NCBI GenBank assembly: GCA_958296115.1
Contig: OY282442.1
Coordinates: forward strand, 248,001-312,000
Origin: an uncultured Dehalococcoidia bacterium
Lineage (GTDB): Bacteria > Chloroflexota > Dehalococcoidia > Lucifugimonadales > CAJWER01
Reading direction: 5' to 3'
Length of the DNA: 64,000 nucleotides
Shown: positions 44,647-54,386 of the stretch, piece after piece
Position numbering within the stretch: the stretch's first letter is position 1
Layout: each line of letters opens with the position of its first letter
Program-made: the position numbers and the translations under genes
Notes under the pieces: model-generated
Database searches by the model: none
Seen by the model: the letters and a program-made list of their open reading frames with translations, nothing else
Told to the model about the DNA's origin: nothing

Positions 44647-46080
44647 ATGCGGATGTTCGACGACGTGGCTTCGCTGGACGCTACGGGTCAGGCGGAGCTG
44701 GTCCGGAGCGGCGCGGTCCAGGCCATCGAGCTGGTGGACGTAGCCATCGAGCGCGTCGAGCGGGTCAACCCTGTCCTGAACGCGGTTACGACCACGATGT
44801 ACGACGAGGCGATCCAAGCCGTCTCTGCGCCCCCGCCGGACGGCCCCTTCAGCGGGGCGCCCTTTCTGCTCAAGGACTTCCTGGCCGAGTACGCCGGCGT
44901 CCGCGTTACCAACAGCAGCCGATTCCTGGGGGACTTCGCGCCTGACGCTGACAGCGAGCTGGTGAGGCGATATAAAGCTGCGGGGCTCGTGGTCATCGGC
45001 AAGACGAACACTCCGGAGATGGCTATCGGCGTAACCACCGAGCCTCTCAGGTTCGGGCCGACGCGCAATCCGTGGGACACGTCGCGCACGCCGGGCGGCT
45101 CCAGCGGAGGCTCTGCGGCGGCGGTGGCGGCGGGCGCGGTCCCGATGGCTCACGGCAACGACGCGGGCGGCTCGATACGCATACCGGCATCGTGCTGCGG
45201 CGTGTTCGGGCTGCGGCCCTCGCGGGGCAGGAACCCGCTGGGCCCCCATTTCGGGGACCTCTTCGGGGGCATGGTATCGGAGCACGCGCTCACGCGCTCG
45301 GTCCGGGACAGCGCGGGGCTGCTCGACGCCACGGCAGGCCCCAGTCCGGGCGACCCATATCCATCATGGCCCCAGCGGCGCCCCTTCGTCGACGAGATTG
45401 GAGCCGAACCGGGACGGCTTCGCATCGGATTCACGACCCAGACTCCCCTGGGCGACGAGCTCCATCCCGATTGCGCCGACGCCGTCAAGGACGCGGCCGC
45501 TCTCTGCGAGCAGCTTGGGCACGAGGTCGAAGAGGCGTCGCCGTCGTTCGACGCGGAGCTGATGTGGCAGTCCGCGACGAAGGCGCTCGGCGTCGGCACG
45601 GCATGGGGGATCCGCGCTTGGGCGCGCCGGCTGGGGAGGGAGCCTGCCGAGGAGGATCTCGAGCCGTTCGTATGGGCATACGCTCAGAGGGCGAGCGGCA
45701 TCAGCGCCCCGGAGTACCTGTTGGCGGCGCAGGACATGCAGCGTATGACGCGGGACATCGCCCGGTTCTTCGCGGATTACGATATGTGGCTGACCCCCAC
45801 GCTGGGCCAGCCGCCGGCGCCGCTGGGCACGTTCGCCTTCGACGAGGGCGACCCCTTCGAGCTGCGCCGGCGCATGGCGAGCTTTTCGCCGTACACGTAC
45901 ATAGCGAACGCCACGGGCCAGCCGGCGATGTCGGTCCCGCTCCACTGGAACGGCGGCAACCTTCCGATAGGCTCCCACTTCGTAGGCCGTCACGGAGACG
46001 AGGCGGCCCTATTCCGTCTCGCCGCCCAGCTGGAGGAGGCCAGGCCGTGGCGCGACCGCCGTCCGCCGGTATCCGCGTGA
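44647..46080 (+). CDS. Amidase-signature family amidohydrolase
   Basis: 477 residues from ATG 44647 with GGAGG upstream. The Ser-cisSer-Lys triad is complete: K76 in [11 protein letters not shown], cis-Ser S152 in [15 protein letters not shown], and nucleophile S176 in [16 protein letters not shown]. The 24-residue spacing between the two serines is as in fatty-acid amide hydrolase and GatA relatives. No gatB or gatC is nearby and the C-terminal half is unlike GatA, so a catabolic amidase is likelier; substrate unknown. Its stop overlaps the start of the next gene (GTGA). Confidence 0.92.
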   Translation: MRMFDDVASLDATGQAELVRSGAVQAIELVDVAIERVERVNPVLNAVTTTMYDEAIQAVSAPPPDGPFSGAPFLLKDFLAEYAGVRVTNSSRFLGDFAPDADSELVRRYKAAGLVVIGKTNTPEMAIGVTTEPLRFGPTRNPWDTSRTPGGSSGGSAAAVAAGAVPMAHGNDAGGSIRIPASCCGVFGLRPSRGRNPLGPHFGDLFGGMVSEHALTRSVRDSAGLLDATAGPSPGDPYPSWPQRRPFVDEIGAEPGRLRIGFTTQTPLGDELHPDCADAVKDAAALCEQLGHEVEEASPSFDAELMWQSATKALGVGTAWGIRAWARRLGREPAEEDLEPFVWAYAQRASGISAPEYLLAAQDMQRMTRDIARFFADYDMWLTPTLGQPPAPLGTFAFDEGDPFELRRRMASFSPYTYIANATGQPAMSVPLHWNGGNLPIGSHFVGRHGDEAALFRLAAQLEEARPWRDRRPPVSA

Positions 46081-48548
46081 GGGGCGCTGCGGGTCTCTTC
46101 TGGATACTCAGTCTCGCCGCGGCAATATCGCTCGCCGCCTGCGGCTCGCCGCCCGCGCCCACTCCTAGACCTACGCCGACGGCTACGGCTACGCTTACGG
46201 CGACGGCGACGGCTACGGCTACGCTCATGCCCACGTCCACGTCCACGGCTACGCCTGCGCCTACATCCACGGCTACGCCTGCGCCTACGTCCACGGCGAC
46301 GGCTACGCTTACATCCACGGCGACGTTCACGCCGACGCCGACGCCGACATTTACGCCAACTCCGGCGCCTACGGATACTCCGACGGCCACGCCTACGTTT
46401 ACGCCCAGCCCTACGCCGGCGCCTACGGATACTCCGACGGCCACGCCTACGTTCACGCCCAGCCCGACGGCTACGCTTACGCCCACGCCGACACCCACGC
46501 CAACTCCTGCGCCTACGGATACTCCGACGGCCACGCCGACGCCCAGCCCGACGGCCACGCCGACGGATACGCCTACTCCGACGCCGACATTTACGCCCAG
46601 CCCGACTCCAACGCCGACGCCGACGCCCAAGCCGGGCGGGCTGAGATGGCAATTCCGCACTCGGAGCTTGGTGCACGCCGCGCCCTTCGTATCGGAAGGG
46701 GTCGCATATATCGGGGGGTGGGATAGAAACGTGTACGCGCTCGACGAGGAGACGGGAGCCAAGCTCTGGTCATATGCAATAGTAGGCGCCATAACGGGCA
46801 ACGTCGTCGTGGCGGATGGCGTTGCCTACGCCGCCTCGCTCGCCAATAAGCTTTACGCGATAGACATAGCGCAGCAACGGGCGAGGTGGGTCTTCGAGGC
46901 CGGGGGCGCTCTGTGGGGTGGGCCTGTTACAGGAAACGGGCTCGTGTTCGCGGGGTCGGAAGACGACAGCATGTACGCGGTCGACGCGGCAACCGGCGAG
47001 CTCGCCTGGAAGTACGAGACGGGCGGCAATGTATATGGAGGGGCGACGCTTCACTCCGGCCTCTTGCTGTTCACCTCATACGACGGGCACCTGTACGCGC
47101 TGAATGCATCCGACGGGGCGCTCAGGTGGAGAGGGGCCTTGGGCAGGGGCACGCTCACACAACCCAGCGTGGGCGATGGGGCTGTGTACGTTGGGGACTT
47201 CGACGGCCGGGTGTATGCGTTCGAGATGGAGACGGGGAGGCTTCTCTGGGTTCAGCGGATTGCCAACAACGTTCTGGTCTCGCCCATCGTGTACGACGGG
47301 ACGGTATTGGCGGGGGCGGACGATGGCAATCTATACGCGCTCGACGCCTTGGACGGCGCTCTCCGCTGGAGGTTCTCGACAGAAAGCGAAACCCTGTCCG
47401 CCCCGGCGGTGAGCGATGGAGTCGTGTATTTTGGGTCGAGCGGCGACGGCGTCTATGCGGTGGACGCGGTCACGGGGGCGTTGGTCTGGAATTTCCCCAT
47501 TGGGAAAGACGCCTCGACGTCGGCCCCGGTTGTGGTGAACGACACGGTGTACATCGGTTCGGTAGACCATTCGTTGTACGCGATTGCGGCGGGCATTCCT
47601 CCGGGCGCGGAGCTGTCCTTGTCATCCACGCTGGTCCCGACCGCCACCCCGGTCTCGACCCCCACCCCGGTCCCGACTCCCACTCCGGAGTTCATGCCGC
47701 TCAGCTCGGAGGAGGCCAAGGAGATCATCGAAAGGATAGCCGACCTGCCCGGACTTGGGGGCAATCGGTGGACTCCGGAAGGGTCTGGGATAATCTCGAC
47801 GGTGGACGAGGCCTTCGAGGTATTCGAGACCGGCTACTTCCTGCTGACGGGGAAGCCGTCCAATTGGATACCGAGGGTTCTGACGTTGACCGAGTACGTC
47901 GAGATAGCCAGGAGCCGGGGGGTTGCCCATTCCGCGGCCTACTGCTGCGAGTACACCGATGAGGGCGTGGTGTTGATGATTAGGGGAGACGCGCGCGCTC
48001 ACAGCGTGATTAGCGCCATGGGGCACGAGGCGGGCCACGCCTTGCAGCGCGCCTTGAATCCCGGCCAGGGGGGTTCTCCTGAAATTGGAGCGCTGCACGA
48101 AGCCCAGGCGACCGCGTTCCAGGCGGCGCTCATTCGCAAGCTGGGGGAGTACACGGGGACCAACGCGACGGTGATGCCGTCGCAGTACCTCTTGCAGAGG
48201 TGGATAGATGGGTGGCTGTCTGGGATAATCGGCGCTCTGGACAACCCGGCGGAGGTGCATAGGAGAGGGTGCGCCATCCTCTGGGGCGCGGTTCTAAGCG
48301 ACCCGGAGCTTGCTGACTTGAGGGCCGAATTGCTGGAGAACCGGATTCTTTCGGCTGACAGCCTGATACGGCTATATAATTACCTGGTATATATAGGCAA
48401 GGACGAAGCCGACGATTACGTAGCGGGGGTCATAGAGTCCTTCAAGCGCAGCTCGCAGACGGTCCGGAGCGCCCTGATGGGACGCATGGGGGCGATCCAT
48501 GATGAAGGCTTCTTCGAGAACGCCTCCGGGACATTCCTGCAGCCGTAA
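46077..48548 (+). CDS. Lipoprotein with Thr/Pro repeats, PQQ-type propeller and HEXXH zinc-peptidase-like domain
   Basis: 823 residues from GTG 46077, overlapping the amidase stop by 4 bases. A signal peptide with lipobox LAAC ends near residue 22. About 160 residues of low-complexity Thr/Pro repeats ([14 protein letters not shown]-like, 46160-46630) form a wall-spanning stalk. About 185-510 is a PQQ/BamB-like propeller with repeats such as [15 protein letters not shown] and [20 protein letters not shown] second Pro/Thr linker leads to a C-terminal domain with HEAGH at 650-654 and a downstream [11 protein letters not shown] that could supply the third zinc ligand. Propeller plus peptidase on one anchored chain is unusual. 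The peptidase call rests on this motif. Confidence 0.82.
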   Translation: MRGAAGLFWILSLAAAISLAACGSPPAPTPRPTPTATATLTATATATATLMPTSTSTATPAPTSTATPAPTSTATATLTSTATFTPTPTPTFTPTPAPTDTPTATPTFTPSPTPAPTDTPTATPTFTPSPTATLTPTPTPTPTPAPTDTPTATPTPSPTATPTDTPTPTPTFTPSPTPTPTPTPKPGGLRWQFRTRSLVHAAPFVSEGVAYIGGWDRNVYALDEETGAKLWSYAIVGAITGNVVVADGVAYAASLANKLYAIDIAQQRARWVFEAGGALWGGPVTGNGLVFAGSEDDSMYAVDAATGELAWKYETGGNVYGGATLHSGLLLFTSYDGHLYALNASDGALRWRGALGRGTLTQPSVGDGAVYVGDFDGRVYAFEMETGRLLWVQRIANNVLVSPIVYDGTVLAGADDGNLYALDALDGALRWRFSTESETLSAPAVSDGVVYFGSSGDGVYAVDAVTGALVWNFPIGKDASTSAPVVVNDTVYIGSVDHSLYAIAAGIPPGAELSLSSTLVPTATPVSTPTPVPTPTPEFMPLSSEEAKEIIERIADLPGLGGNRWTPEGSGIISTVDEAFEVFETGYFLLTGKPSNWIPRVLTLTEYVEIARSRGVAHSAAYCCEYTDEGVVLMIRGDARAHSVISAMGHEAGHALQRALNPGQGGSPEIGALHEAQATAFQAALIRKLGEYTGTNATVMPSQYLLQRWIDGWLSGIIGALDNPAEVHRRGCAILWGAVLSDPELADLRAELLENRILSADSLIRLYNYLVYIGKDEADDYVAGVIESFKRSSQTVRSALMGRMGAIHDEGFFENASGTFLQP

Positions 48549-48556
48549 CGACCTGA

Positions 48557-48600
48557 GTCACCCTCACCCTAGCCCTCTCCCGTCGAGGGAGAGGGGATCT
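48557..48600. repeat. Extragenic palindromic repeat
   Basis: CACCCTCACCCTAGCCC plus CTCTCCCGTCGAGGGAGAGGGG, between converging genes. Confidence 0.8.
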
Positions 48601-48617
48601 GAGGCGGGAGCGGAGGC

Positions 48618-48902
48618 TCAGGCGGTCGAGCGGGCGGCGGGGCTGAAGATGTGGCCGCAGGGCTGGCACCTGTAGCAGTAGTTGTCGACGGGCCTGAGCC
48701 TTTTCAGGGGTATGAGCGCGGTTGCGCCGCACCTGGGGCAGGCGGGACGCCTGCGGTCCTGGTATGAGGGGCGCGGAGGCAGCCCGGCGGCTCGGAGCGC
48801 GGCTTTGTTCGGCCTGTGGGAGCATTGGACGCAGTAGACGTCCTCGCGGTAGGTTGCGTCCAGGTCTCCGCCACATCGAGGGCAGCTCTTGAACAGGATC
48901 AT
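48618..48902 (-). CDS. Small double zinc-ribbon protein
   Basis: 94 residues with four CxxC pairs: CPRCGG, CVQCSH, CPRCGA and CYRCQPCGH, enough for two zinc ribbons. The start MILFKSCPRC follows GGAGGAACCA upstream. The middle (SYQDRRRPACPRCGAT) is encoded by a copy of the GCAGGCGTCCCGCCTGC palindrome that is otherwise extragenic in this window, so a repeat seems to have been captured into the gene. Nucleic-acid or protein binding is possible; I do not recognise a named family. Confidence 0.7.
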   Translation of the reverse strand: MILFKSCPRCGGDLDATYREDVYCVQCSHRPNKAALRAAGLPPRPSYQDRRRPACPRCGATALIPLKRLRPVDNYCYRCQPCGHIFSPAARSTA

Positions 48903-49001
48903 CCGTTGGTTCCTCCGGGAGCCCGTGAGCGGGCGTTGGCATCCGCGTTGGCGTATGCCGGTCGGCGTTCACCGCACAATTGTTCTATGGCGGCTAATGG
49001 C

Positions 49002-49031
49002 ATTATCCGCTATGCTGAATCGCATTGTCAA
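49002..49031 (-). promoter_or_regulatory. Reverse-strand promoter for the zinc-ribbon gene
   Basis: On the reverse strand TTGACA (49026-49031) is followed after 18 bases by GATAAT (49002-49007). The start site would be near 48995, about 90 bases before the zinc-ribbon start. It lies in the short gap beside the XRE regulator start at 49044, so that regulator might bind here; inference only. Confidence 0.6.
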
Positions 49032-49043
49032 GGGGTAACGCGC

Positions 49044-49415
49044 TTGGACGGAGGACAGCCATACGGTCGTTTGGCGCGGATGGTGAGCGGGGCGAGGCTC
49101 TCGAAAGGCCTGACGCAGCGCCAGCTTTCGCGCGTTCTGCGGAAGAGCGAGGGGTACGTGGGTCACCTGGAGCGCGGGGGCATTCGTCCGAACGTGGATA
49201 CGCTGAAGTCGCTGTCGTCGGCGCTGGGGCTGGTGTACGGGGAGCTGGCGGTCGCGGCGGGGTACATCACGCGGGAGGAGTATGAGAGTCCGATTGACGG
49301 CGGGCAGCTTGCGAGACTCACGGAGATCGGGGACCTGACGGAGGAGGAGTGGGAGTCGGTGCGGGACTTCGCGCGGTACGTGAGGAGCAAGCGCGGGCTG
49401 GATGGGCGGGGGTGA
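49044..49415 (+). CDS. XRE-family helix-turn-helix regulator
   Basis: 123 residues from TTG 49044 with AAGGGGTAA seven bases upstream; an ATG at 48988 in the same frame has no ribosome site. The HTH domain is RMVSGARLSKGLTQRQLSRVLRKSEGYVGHLERGGIRPNVDTLKSLSSALGL, a classic Cro/CI fold. The C-terminal part (LTEEEWESVRDFARYVRSKR) is a short helix also found in repressors partnered with ImmA-type proteases. It converges on an ImmA-like gene only 4 bases away. Confidence 0.87.
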   Translation: MDGGQPYGRLARMVSGARLSKGLTQRQLSRVLRKSEGYVGHLERGGIRPNVDTLKSLSSALGLVYGELAVAAGYITREEYESPIDGGQLARLTEIGDLTEEEWESVRDFARYVRSKRGLDGRG

Positions 49416-49419
49416 GGGG

Positions 49420-49842
49420 TCAGGGTCTTGGGGCGACTTCCCTGACGAGGGGGAGCTTTTCTGGGGGTATCACGAGCTCGCCGCTGGAGAGGCTCCAGCC
49501 GTGGGGGCCGGCTACGAGGGAGGCGGCGAACTCTTCGGCCTGCCGCTCGGCTTTTCCGTCGCAGCCGGCGCAGCTGGGTCGGCGGGCGCGGGGGCCGGTG
49601 TGAAGCTGGTGGTGGCCTATTCCGTGGGCGACGCACCACCTGAACCATCTACGGTCGAGGCCGCCGCGAACGCCGATGGTTCCGTCTATTATCACTTCGG
49701 TGAGCCTGCCCTTGAATGGGAAGGAGACGACCTGGATTCCGAGGGCGCAGGCGAGGCTCTTCAGGTCGACCGGTACGGAGAGGCCGTGCCGCTCCCAGAT
49801 GTCGAACGCTATGGCGGAGGCCCGGGACAATCGCATGTTCAT
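49420..49842 (-). CDS. ImmA/IrrE-like protein with altered zinc-peptidase motif
   Basis: About 140 residues if started at ATG 49842; other Met codons lie at 49878 and 49836 and none has a ribosome site. The family pattern is clear: an N-terminal helix, VDLKSLACALGIQVV, the motif region RWCVAHGIGHHQLHTG, and ERQAEEFAASLVAGP. In ImmA/IrrE the motif is HExGH; here it reads HGIGH, with Gly in place of the catalytic Glu. It may be a non-catalytic sensor or binding protein. Its partner is probably the XRE regulator that converges on it, as in ImmA/ImmR pairs that respond to stress or mobile elements. Confidence 0.78.
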   Translation of the reverse strand: MNMRLSRASAIAFDIWERHGLSVPVDLKSLACALGIQVVSFPFKGRLTEVIIDGTIGVRGGLDRRWFRWCVAHGIGHHQLHTGPRARRPSCAGCDGKAERQAEEFAASLVAGPHGWSLSSGELVIPPEKLPLVREVAPRP

Positions 49843-49900
49843 GAGGGGAGAATGATAGCGCTTATGTTCGGCGGACATCAAGCGCCGGGGGTAGGGAGTT

Positions 49901-49958
49901 ACCCTCACCCATCGAGAGGGGGATGAGAGCAGGCGGGAGGGCTGCGCTCCAAGGATGG
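49901..49958. repeat. Truncated composite extragenic repeat
   Basis: TTACCCTCACCCATCGAGAGGGGGATGAG followed by AGCAGGCGGGAGGGCTGCGCTCC. Both palindromes are imperfect. Confidence 0.65.
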
Positions 49959-50077
49959 GGCGCTATGATGTATCGTGTTGGGGCTATCCTTCCATCTTGG
50001 ACTGATCATTGGCTTACTGCAACATGCGCTTTCCGCAAGAGTCATGGCCGCGAGCCGCGCGAGGGTCGGCGTAGGCG

Positions 50078-53000
50078 ATGCGAGACGTATCGCTGCCGCG
50101 CCTGATACTGAAGCGGCTCGGCGACGACTGGAGGCTGCTGCTGGGCGTCTTCGCGGGGGTCGTCTTCACGATGACCATCGCGATGGCCGGCCCGGTGTAC
50201 CTGGGGTCGCTGGAGCAGCTGGCGTTCCGGACGTCCATCGGGAGCCTGTGGGGTCGGTTCTTGGACGTGGACCTGTTCGCGTCGAACGTGCCGCTGACGG
50301 CGGGTTCCATTTCGTCGGCGGACGAGGGCGTGAGGGCGGCGGCGGAGCGGCACCTGTCGCCCGCCTACGCGGGGCACACGACCTACATGAGGAGCAGCCC
50401 GTATCTGGTGGGCGCGCCGGGTCGGGAGCTGCCTGACGAGCCGACCAACGACGTTCTGCTGCGCGGCTATCTCCAATCGCTGTCGGGGCTGGGGGAGCGC
50501 GCGAGGGTGATGGCGGGTCGGATGGCGGGCGGGGTCGTCGCGGAGTGGCCGCGCGGGCCGCTGGTCGAGGCGGTCATATCGAGGCAGACCGCCGAGAGGT
50601 TCGACATCGGCGCTGGGGACGCGCTGACGCTGGCCACGGTGGTCGAGGTGGAGGGCAGGGTATCGGTCTTGGTGACGGGGGTTATCGAGCCTGACGACCC
50701 GGACGGCGACTATTGGCTGGAGGCGGGCATCTACCTGGACCCGGCGCCGCTGTTCGAGACGCCGCCCTTCGGCGTGAGGGTGGACCCGGATGACCCGCCC
50801 GTGGGCCTGTTCGTGGACGCGGGGGCGATGGTGGACGCCATCGAGAGGGCGAACCCGGGCACGCTGACCGATCCGGTGTGGTTCGTGAAGCTGGAGAAGG
50901 ACGAGGTGAGTTCCTGGTCTATAGAGGAGGCGAGCCGGCGCATCGACGCCTTCACGGAGCAGGTTAGGCTGGCGATGCCGGATGTAACGGTTCGGGCGGG
51001 GGCTATCACGACGACTATCAGCACGGTGGAGCGTCGGGGCTTCTTCACGGCGGCGCCTATCCTGCTACTGCTGGCGGTGATGGGGGCCACGGTCCTCTTC
51101 TACATGGGGATGGCGGTTTCGTACTTGGTGAAGAGCCGCGAGCGGGACACTGCGTTGATACGGAGCCGCGGCGTGGGGGGTTGGGCCTTGTTTCGGCTCT
51201 ACCTGGTCGAGGGGCTGGCGGTTACGATGGTGGGCGCGGCGGTATCGGCGGCGCTGGCGTTCGGGGCGGTGGCGATCAGCGGCAAGCTTCCATATTTCAG
51301 CGGGATAACGGGCGGCGGCTTCATGCCTGTGAGGTTGGAGAGCGGCCCGTTGCTGTTCGGAGCCGCGGCGGCGCTGGTGTGCCTGGTGACGCTGACGGCG
51401 CCGGGGGCGCTGAGCGCGAGGGCCGGGCTCGTGTTCCAGAAGCTTTCGGTGTCGCGCCCGCCGGCGGTATCGTGGTTCCATCGTTACTATGTGGACGCGG
51501 CGGCGCTGGCGCTAGGCGGCCTCGTGTTCTGGGAGCTGAACAGCCGGGGGCAGATCATATCGGGCGGCCTATTCGGGGACGTGGGAGTGAACGAGCCGCT
51601 GCTGATCGCCCCGGCGCTGTTCTTGGCGGTGGTCGGGCTGCTCTTCGTGCGGCTGTTCCCGATGGCGCTGCGGTACTTCAGCGGCGAGTCGCAGGGCCTC
51701 GTCCACCTTCTCGCGGGCTCGTCCGCGTTGGCCGCGGCGGCCGGCATCGCGCTGCGGGAGAGGGGGGCGCTCGCGACGATAGACGGGGCGCTGCCGTTGC
51801 TCGTCCTTGCGGCGTTCGCGGCGGTCTACACGTACACGGCGCGGGTTGGCGGCCGGGCGGCATTCGCGGCCGGGCTGGCGGCGCAAGCGGCAATCCTCGC
51901 GGCGTTCTTCGCGGTCGATCCGCCTGACGCGCGGGGGTGGACGTTCGTAGCCGACGCGGGGCTGATGGCGGTCGTCCCGGCGTCGGCGCTCTTCCCGCTG
52001 TTCAGGGCGTCGGTGCGTCGGGCCCCGGTGTGGGTGTCGGCGACCCTGTGGCGCATGAGCCGCAGCCCATTGCAATACACGTGGTTGGTTCTGTTGCTGG
52101 TGCTCGTTACGGGGCTGGGCATACTGGCGACCACGGTCGGGGGGACCCTGGAGAAGAGCCGGGCGGAGCGCATCCTGTACGAGGTGGGGACGGATATACA
52201 CATTATCGGCAGCCCCCTGTTCGTGCGGGGCGGGATGCGGAGGTTGGCGAGCGAGTACGAGGCGAGCCCCGCCATCGAGGCGGCGGCGGTATCGCTGCGA
52301 ACGACGGGCAGCGCGGGGCCGAGGGTCATCGAGATACTTGGGCTGGACACCACGCGATTTCCGCACATGGCTTGGTACCGGGAGGACTTTTCGGACAGGC
52401 CTCTGGCCGACGTCCTGGCGCGTCTCGAACCGGGACGGCCCCCAGGGTTGGCGGTACCGGAGGCGGCGACGGAGGTTGGGGTATGGATCAAGCCGCTGGC
52501 GGAGGTGAGCTCGCTGTCTCTCTGGGTCGTTCTGGCAGACGCGGAGGGGAAGGTCCAGACGCTGACGCTTGGGCCGCTGGGACACACGAGCTGGCACGCG
52601 CTGCGGGGCGAGGTCCCGGACGAGCTTGTCCATCCCGTCCGGCTCGTTTCCGTGCAGATCTACGAGCCTGGGGCCGGGCCGGGGCAGTCGGGGTACGCCT
52701 CTCCGACGGGCACGTCTGGGGGCGTCCTGATTGACGACGTACACGCGGTCATCGGCGGTCGCCAGGAGGTCCTGGACGATTTCGAAGGGCCGCTGGACTG
52801 GGCGCCTATCATCACGTCGCAGATACCTACGGACAGCGTCCAGAGCGTGGCCGGGGACGCGCATGGAGGGGAGCGGGCGGCCTACTTCTCATTCGGCGCC
52901 TATCGGAACCTGTCGGTGCGGGGGATCCTGCACGGAGCCGGAAGAGGGGCCATACCCGTCGTCGCGAGCGAGTCCTTGGCGTCGGCGCAGGGGCTGGAGA

Positions 53001-53743
53001 CCGGGGACCTGTTCATCGCGACGGCGGCGGGGAGGCTGCTGCTGGCGGAGGTCAGGGACACGGCGCGGCACTTTCCGACCATGGGAGGGCGGGACCGGGG
53101 ATTCGTCATCGCGGACGTGGATACACTTCACGAGTACCTGAACATGCTCAGCCCTGTGAGGAAGGCCGACCTGAACGAGGTGTTCGTGACGGCGGCGCCT
53201 GGGGAGGGCGAGGCGGCGTCGGCGGCGATACTCGGCGGGCCAAGCGCGTCTTTCCTGGAAGTCGAGGACGGCTTGGCGAGGTTCGAGGCGCTGCTGCTCG
53301 ACCCATTCGCGGGGGCGGGCTGGCAGGCGATAACGCTGCTGGCTATCGCGGTGGCGGTCTTTTCGCTCGGATTCGGTTATGCGGCGTACCTGCTGCTGTT
53401 CGCAAAGGAGAGCAGGTCCGAGATGGCGTTCCTGCGGAGCGTGGGGCTGTCGAAGGCTCAGCTCTTGGGACTGCTGGGGTTCGAGCGCCTCCTAATAGCG
53501 GCGGTCGGTATCGGGCTGGGCACGTGGGCGGGGTTCCAGGTCAGCGAGCTGATGGTGTCGCCTCTCGCGGTTACGGAGTCGGGCGCGAGCGTGGTTCCCC
53601 CGTTCGTACTGGTAACGGACTGGTGGATAATGGGGCCGGCGTACGCGCTGTTCGCGGCGCTGTTCGTCGGCTCGACAGCGATGCTGGCGCGCGGGGCGGG
53701 CCGCCTGGACCTCCAGTCGGCAGCGAGAGCGGGGGAGGCATGA
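50078..53743 (+). CDS. Large FtsX-like ABC transporter permease
   Basis: 1221 residues. An N-terminal helix at about 20-40 is followed by a large extracytoplasmic domain (about 45-320). Next come a first FtsX block (helices near 330, 375, 425), several more helices (480-640), a second extracytoplasmic domain (about 660-1070) and a closing FtsX block (AITLLAIAVAVFSLGFGYAAYLLLFAKESRSEMAFLRSVGLSKAQLLGLLGFERL). This double-block layout matches LolE/MacB-type or predicted lipoprotein/peptide export permeases. No ATPase gene adjoins it. Very high GC and few intergenic signals around it. The transported molecule is unknown. Confidence 0.88.
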   Translation: MRDVSLPRLILKRLGDDWRLLLGVFAGVVFTMTIAMAGPVYLGSLEQLAFRTSIGSLWGRFLDVDLFASNVPLTAGSISSADEGVRAAAERHLSPAYAGHTTYMRSSPYLVGAPGRELPDEPTNDVLLRGYLQSLSGLGERARVMAGRMAGGVVAEWPRGPLVEAVISRQTAERFDIGAGDALTLATVVEVEGRVSVLVTGVIEPDDPDGDYWLEAGIYLDPAPLFETPPFGVRVDPDDPPVGLFVDAGAMVDAIERANPGTLTDPVWFVKLEKDEVSSWSIEEASRRIDAFTEQVRLAMPDVTVRAGAITTTISTVERRGFFTAAPILLLLAVMGATVLFYMGMAVSYLVKSRERDTALIRSRGVGGWALFRLYLVEGLAVTMVGAAVSAALAFGAVAISGKLPYFSGITGGGFMPVRLESGPLLFGAAAALVCLVTLTAPGALSARAGLVFQKLSVSRPPAVSWFHRYYVDAAALALGGLVFWELNSRGQIISGGLFGDVGVNEPLLIAPALFLAVVGLLFVRLFPMALRYFSGESQGLVHLLAGSSALAAAAGIALRERGALATIDGALPLLVLAAFAAVYTYTARVGGRAAFAAGLAAQAAILAAFFAVDPPDARGWTFVADAGLMAVVPASALFPLFRASVRRAPVWVSATLWRMSRSPLQYTWLVLLLVLVTGLGILATTVGGTLEKSRAERILYEVGTDIHIIGSPLFVRGGMRRLASEYEASPAIEAAAVSLRTTGSAGPRVIEILGLDTTRFPHMAWYREDFSDRPLADVLARLEPGRPPGLAVPEAATEVGVWIKPLAEVSSLSLWVVLADAEGKVQTLTLGPLGHTSWHALRGEVPDELVHPVRLVSVQIYEPGAGPGQSGYASPTGTSGGVLIDDVHAVIGGRQEVLDDFEGPLDWAPIITSQIPTDSVQSVAGDAHGGERAAYFSFGAYRNLSVRGILHGAGRGAIPVVASESLASAQGLETGDLFIATAAGRLLLAEVRDTARHFPTMGGRDRGFVIADVDTLHEYLNMLSPVRKADLNEVFVTAAPGEGEAASAAILGGPSASFLEVEDGLARFEALLLDPFAGAGWQAITLLAIAVAVFSLGFGYAAYLLLFAKESRSEMAFLRSVGLSKAQLLGLLGFERLLIAAVGIGLGTWAGFQVSELMVSPLAVTESGASVVPPFVLVTDWWIMGPAYALFAALFVGSTAMLARGAGRLDLQSAARAGEA

Positions 53744-53840
53744 CCGCCGCGGCAGGGGCCAGAACTGGGTTGCGTTACGTATGGAATCCGTTTAGAATCG
53801 CCGCGAGTCCAGAGCCTTGTAAGGCAGGCGGAGGGTAATC

Positions 53841-54272
53841 TTGGCTATCGCGCAGCGCTTGGTGTCGGTATTCTTGGTCGTAGTGGCGCTTGCAGTCGCT
53901 ATCAACTGGCTCGCGAGCCCCATCATCGACAACAGCTCCGGCGACTACAACATCTGGGGCGTCCTGAACTGGTTCATGGCCGCGGCCACCGCGATAGTCC
54001 TGGCAGTGAACGTCATGCGGAAGGTCAAGCTGCCGTCCAACGGCTCCATCACGCGCGAGTACCTGGAAGTCAACGTGTCGTTCTACGCATCGTTGCTGCT
54101 GGCGCTCTGGTACTACTGGAACTGGTTCAACGCGCTCTTCCCGGAGAACGAGCCTGGAGTCGTGGGCACAATCCACCTGGCGTACTGGGGGCTCATCGAC
54201 CCCCTCTTGGTACTTGTCGTGGGCGCGACCGGGTTTCACGTGTGGCGCCACGCTAGAACTGGTTCCAAGTAG
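53841..54272 (+). CDS. Small four-helix membrane protein, copy 1 of a tandem pair
   Basis: 143 residues from TTG 53841 after GGAGGGTAATC. It begins AIAQRLVSVFLVVVALAVAINW and has about four hydrophobic segments and a conserved soluble loop NSSGDYNIWGVLNWFM. About 85% of residues match the next gene by eye. The upstream 80 bases are also duplicated (ATCCGTTTAGAATC and AAGGCAGGCGGAGG), so the whole ~546-bp unit was copied. Family unrecognised. Confidence 0.75.
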   Translation: MAIAQRLVSVFLVVVALAVAINWLASPIIDNSSGDYNIWGVLNWFMAAATAIVLAVNVMRKVKLPSNGSITREYLEVNVSFYASLLLALWYYWNWFNALFPENEPGVVGTIHLAYWGLIDPLLVLVVGATGFHVWRHARTGSK

Positions 54273-54386
54273 TAGGGAGAGGGGATGAGGCGGGACAGCC
54301 TACCCCGGTTAGGTTGCGTCACATACGCAAATCCGTTTAGAATCACGGCGAGTCGAGAGCCTTGCAAGGCAGGCGGAGGATAAGTC

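Noticed and set aside
46160-46630. Regular short repeats resembling a CRISPR array
   Set aside because: Units have no constant-length unique spacers and encode Thr/Pro repeats in frame with a lipoprotein; no cas gene is present.
45701-46801. Long reverse-strand frame rich in Gly-Val repeats
   Set aside because: It is the antisense of the Thr/Pro stalk of the forward lipoprotein; the repeats are a mirror of that low-complexity DNA and the rest lacks protein character.
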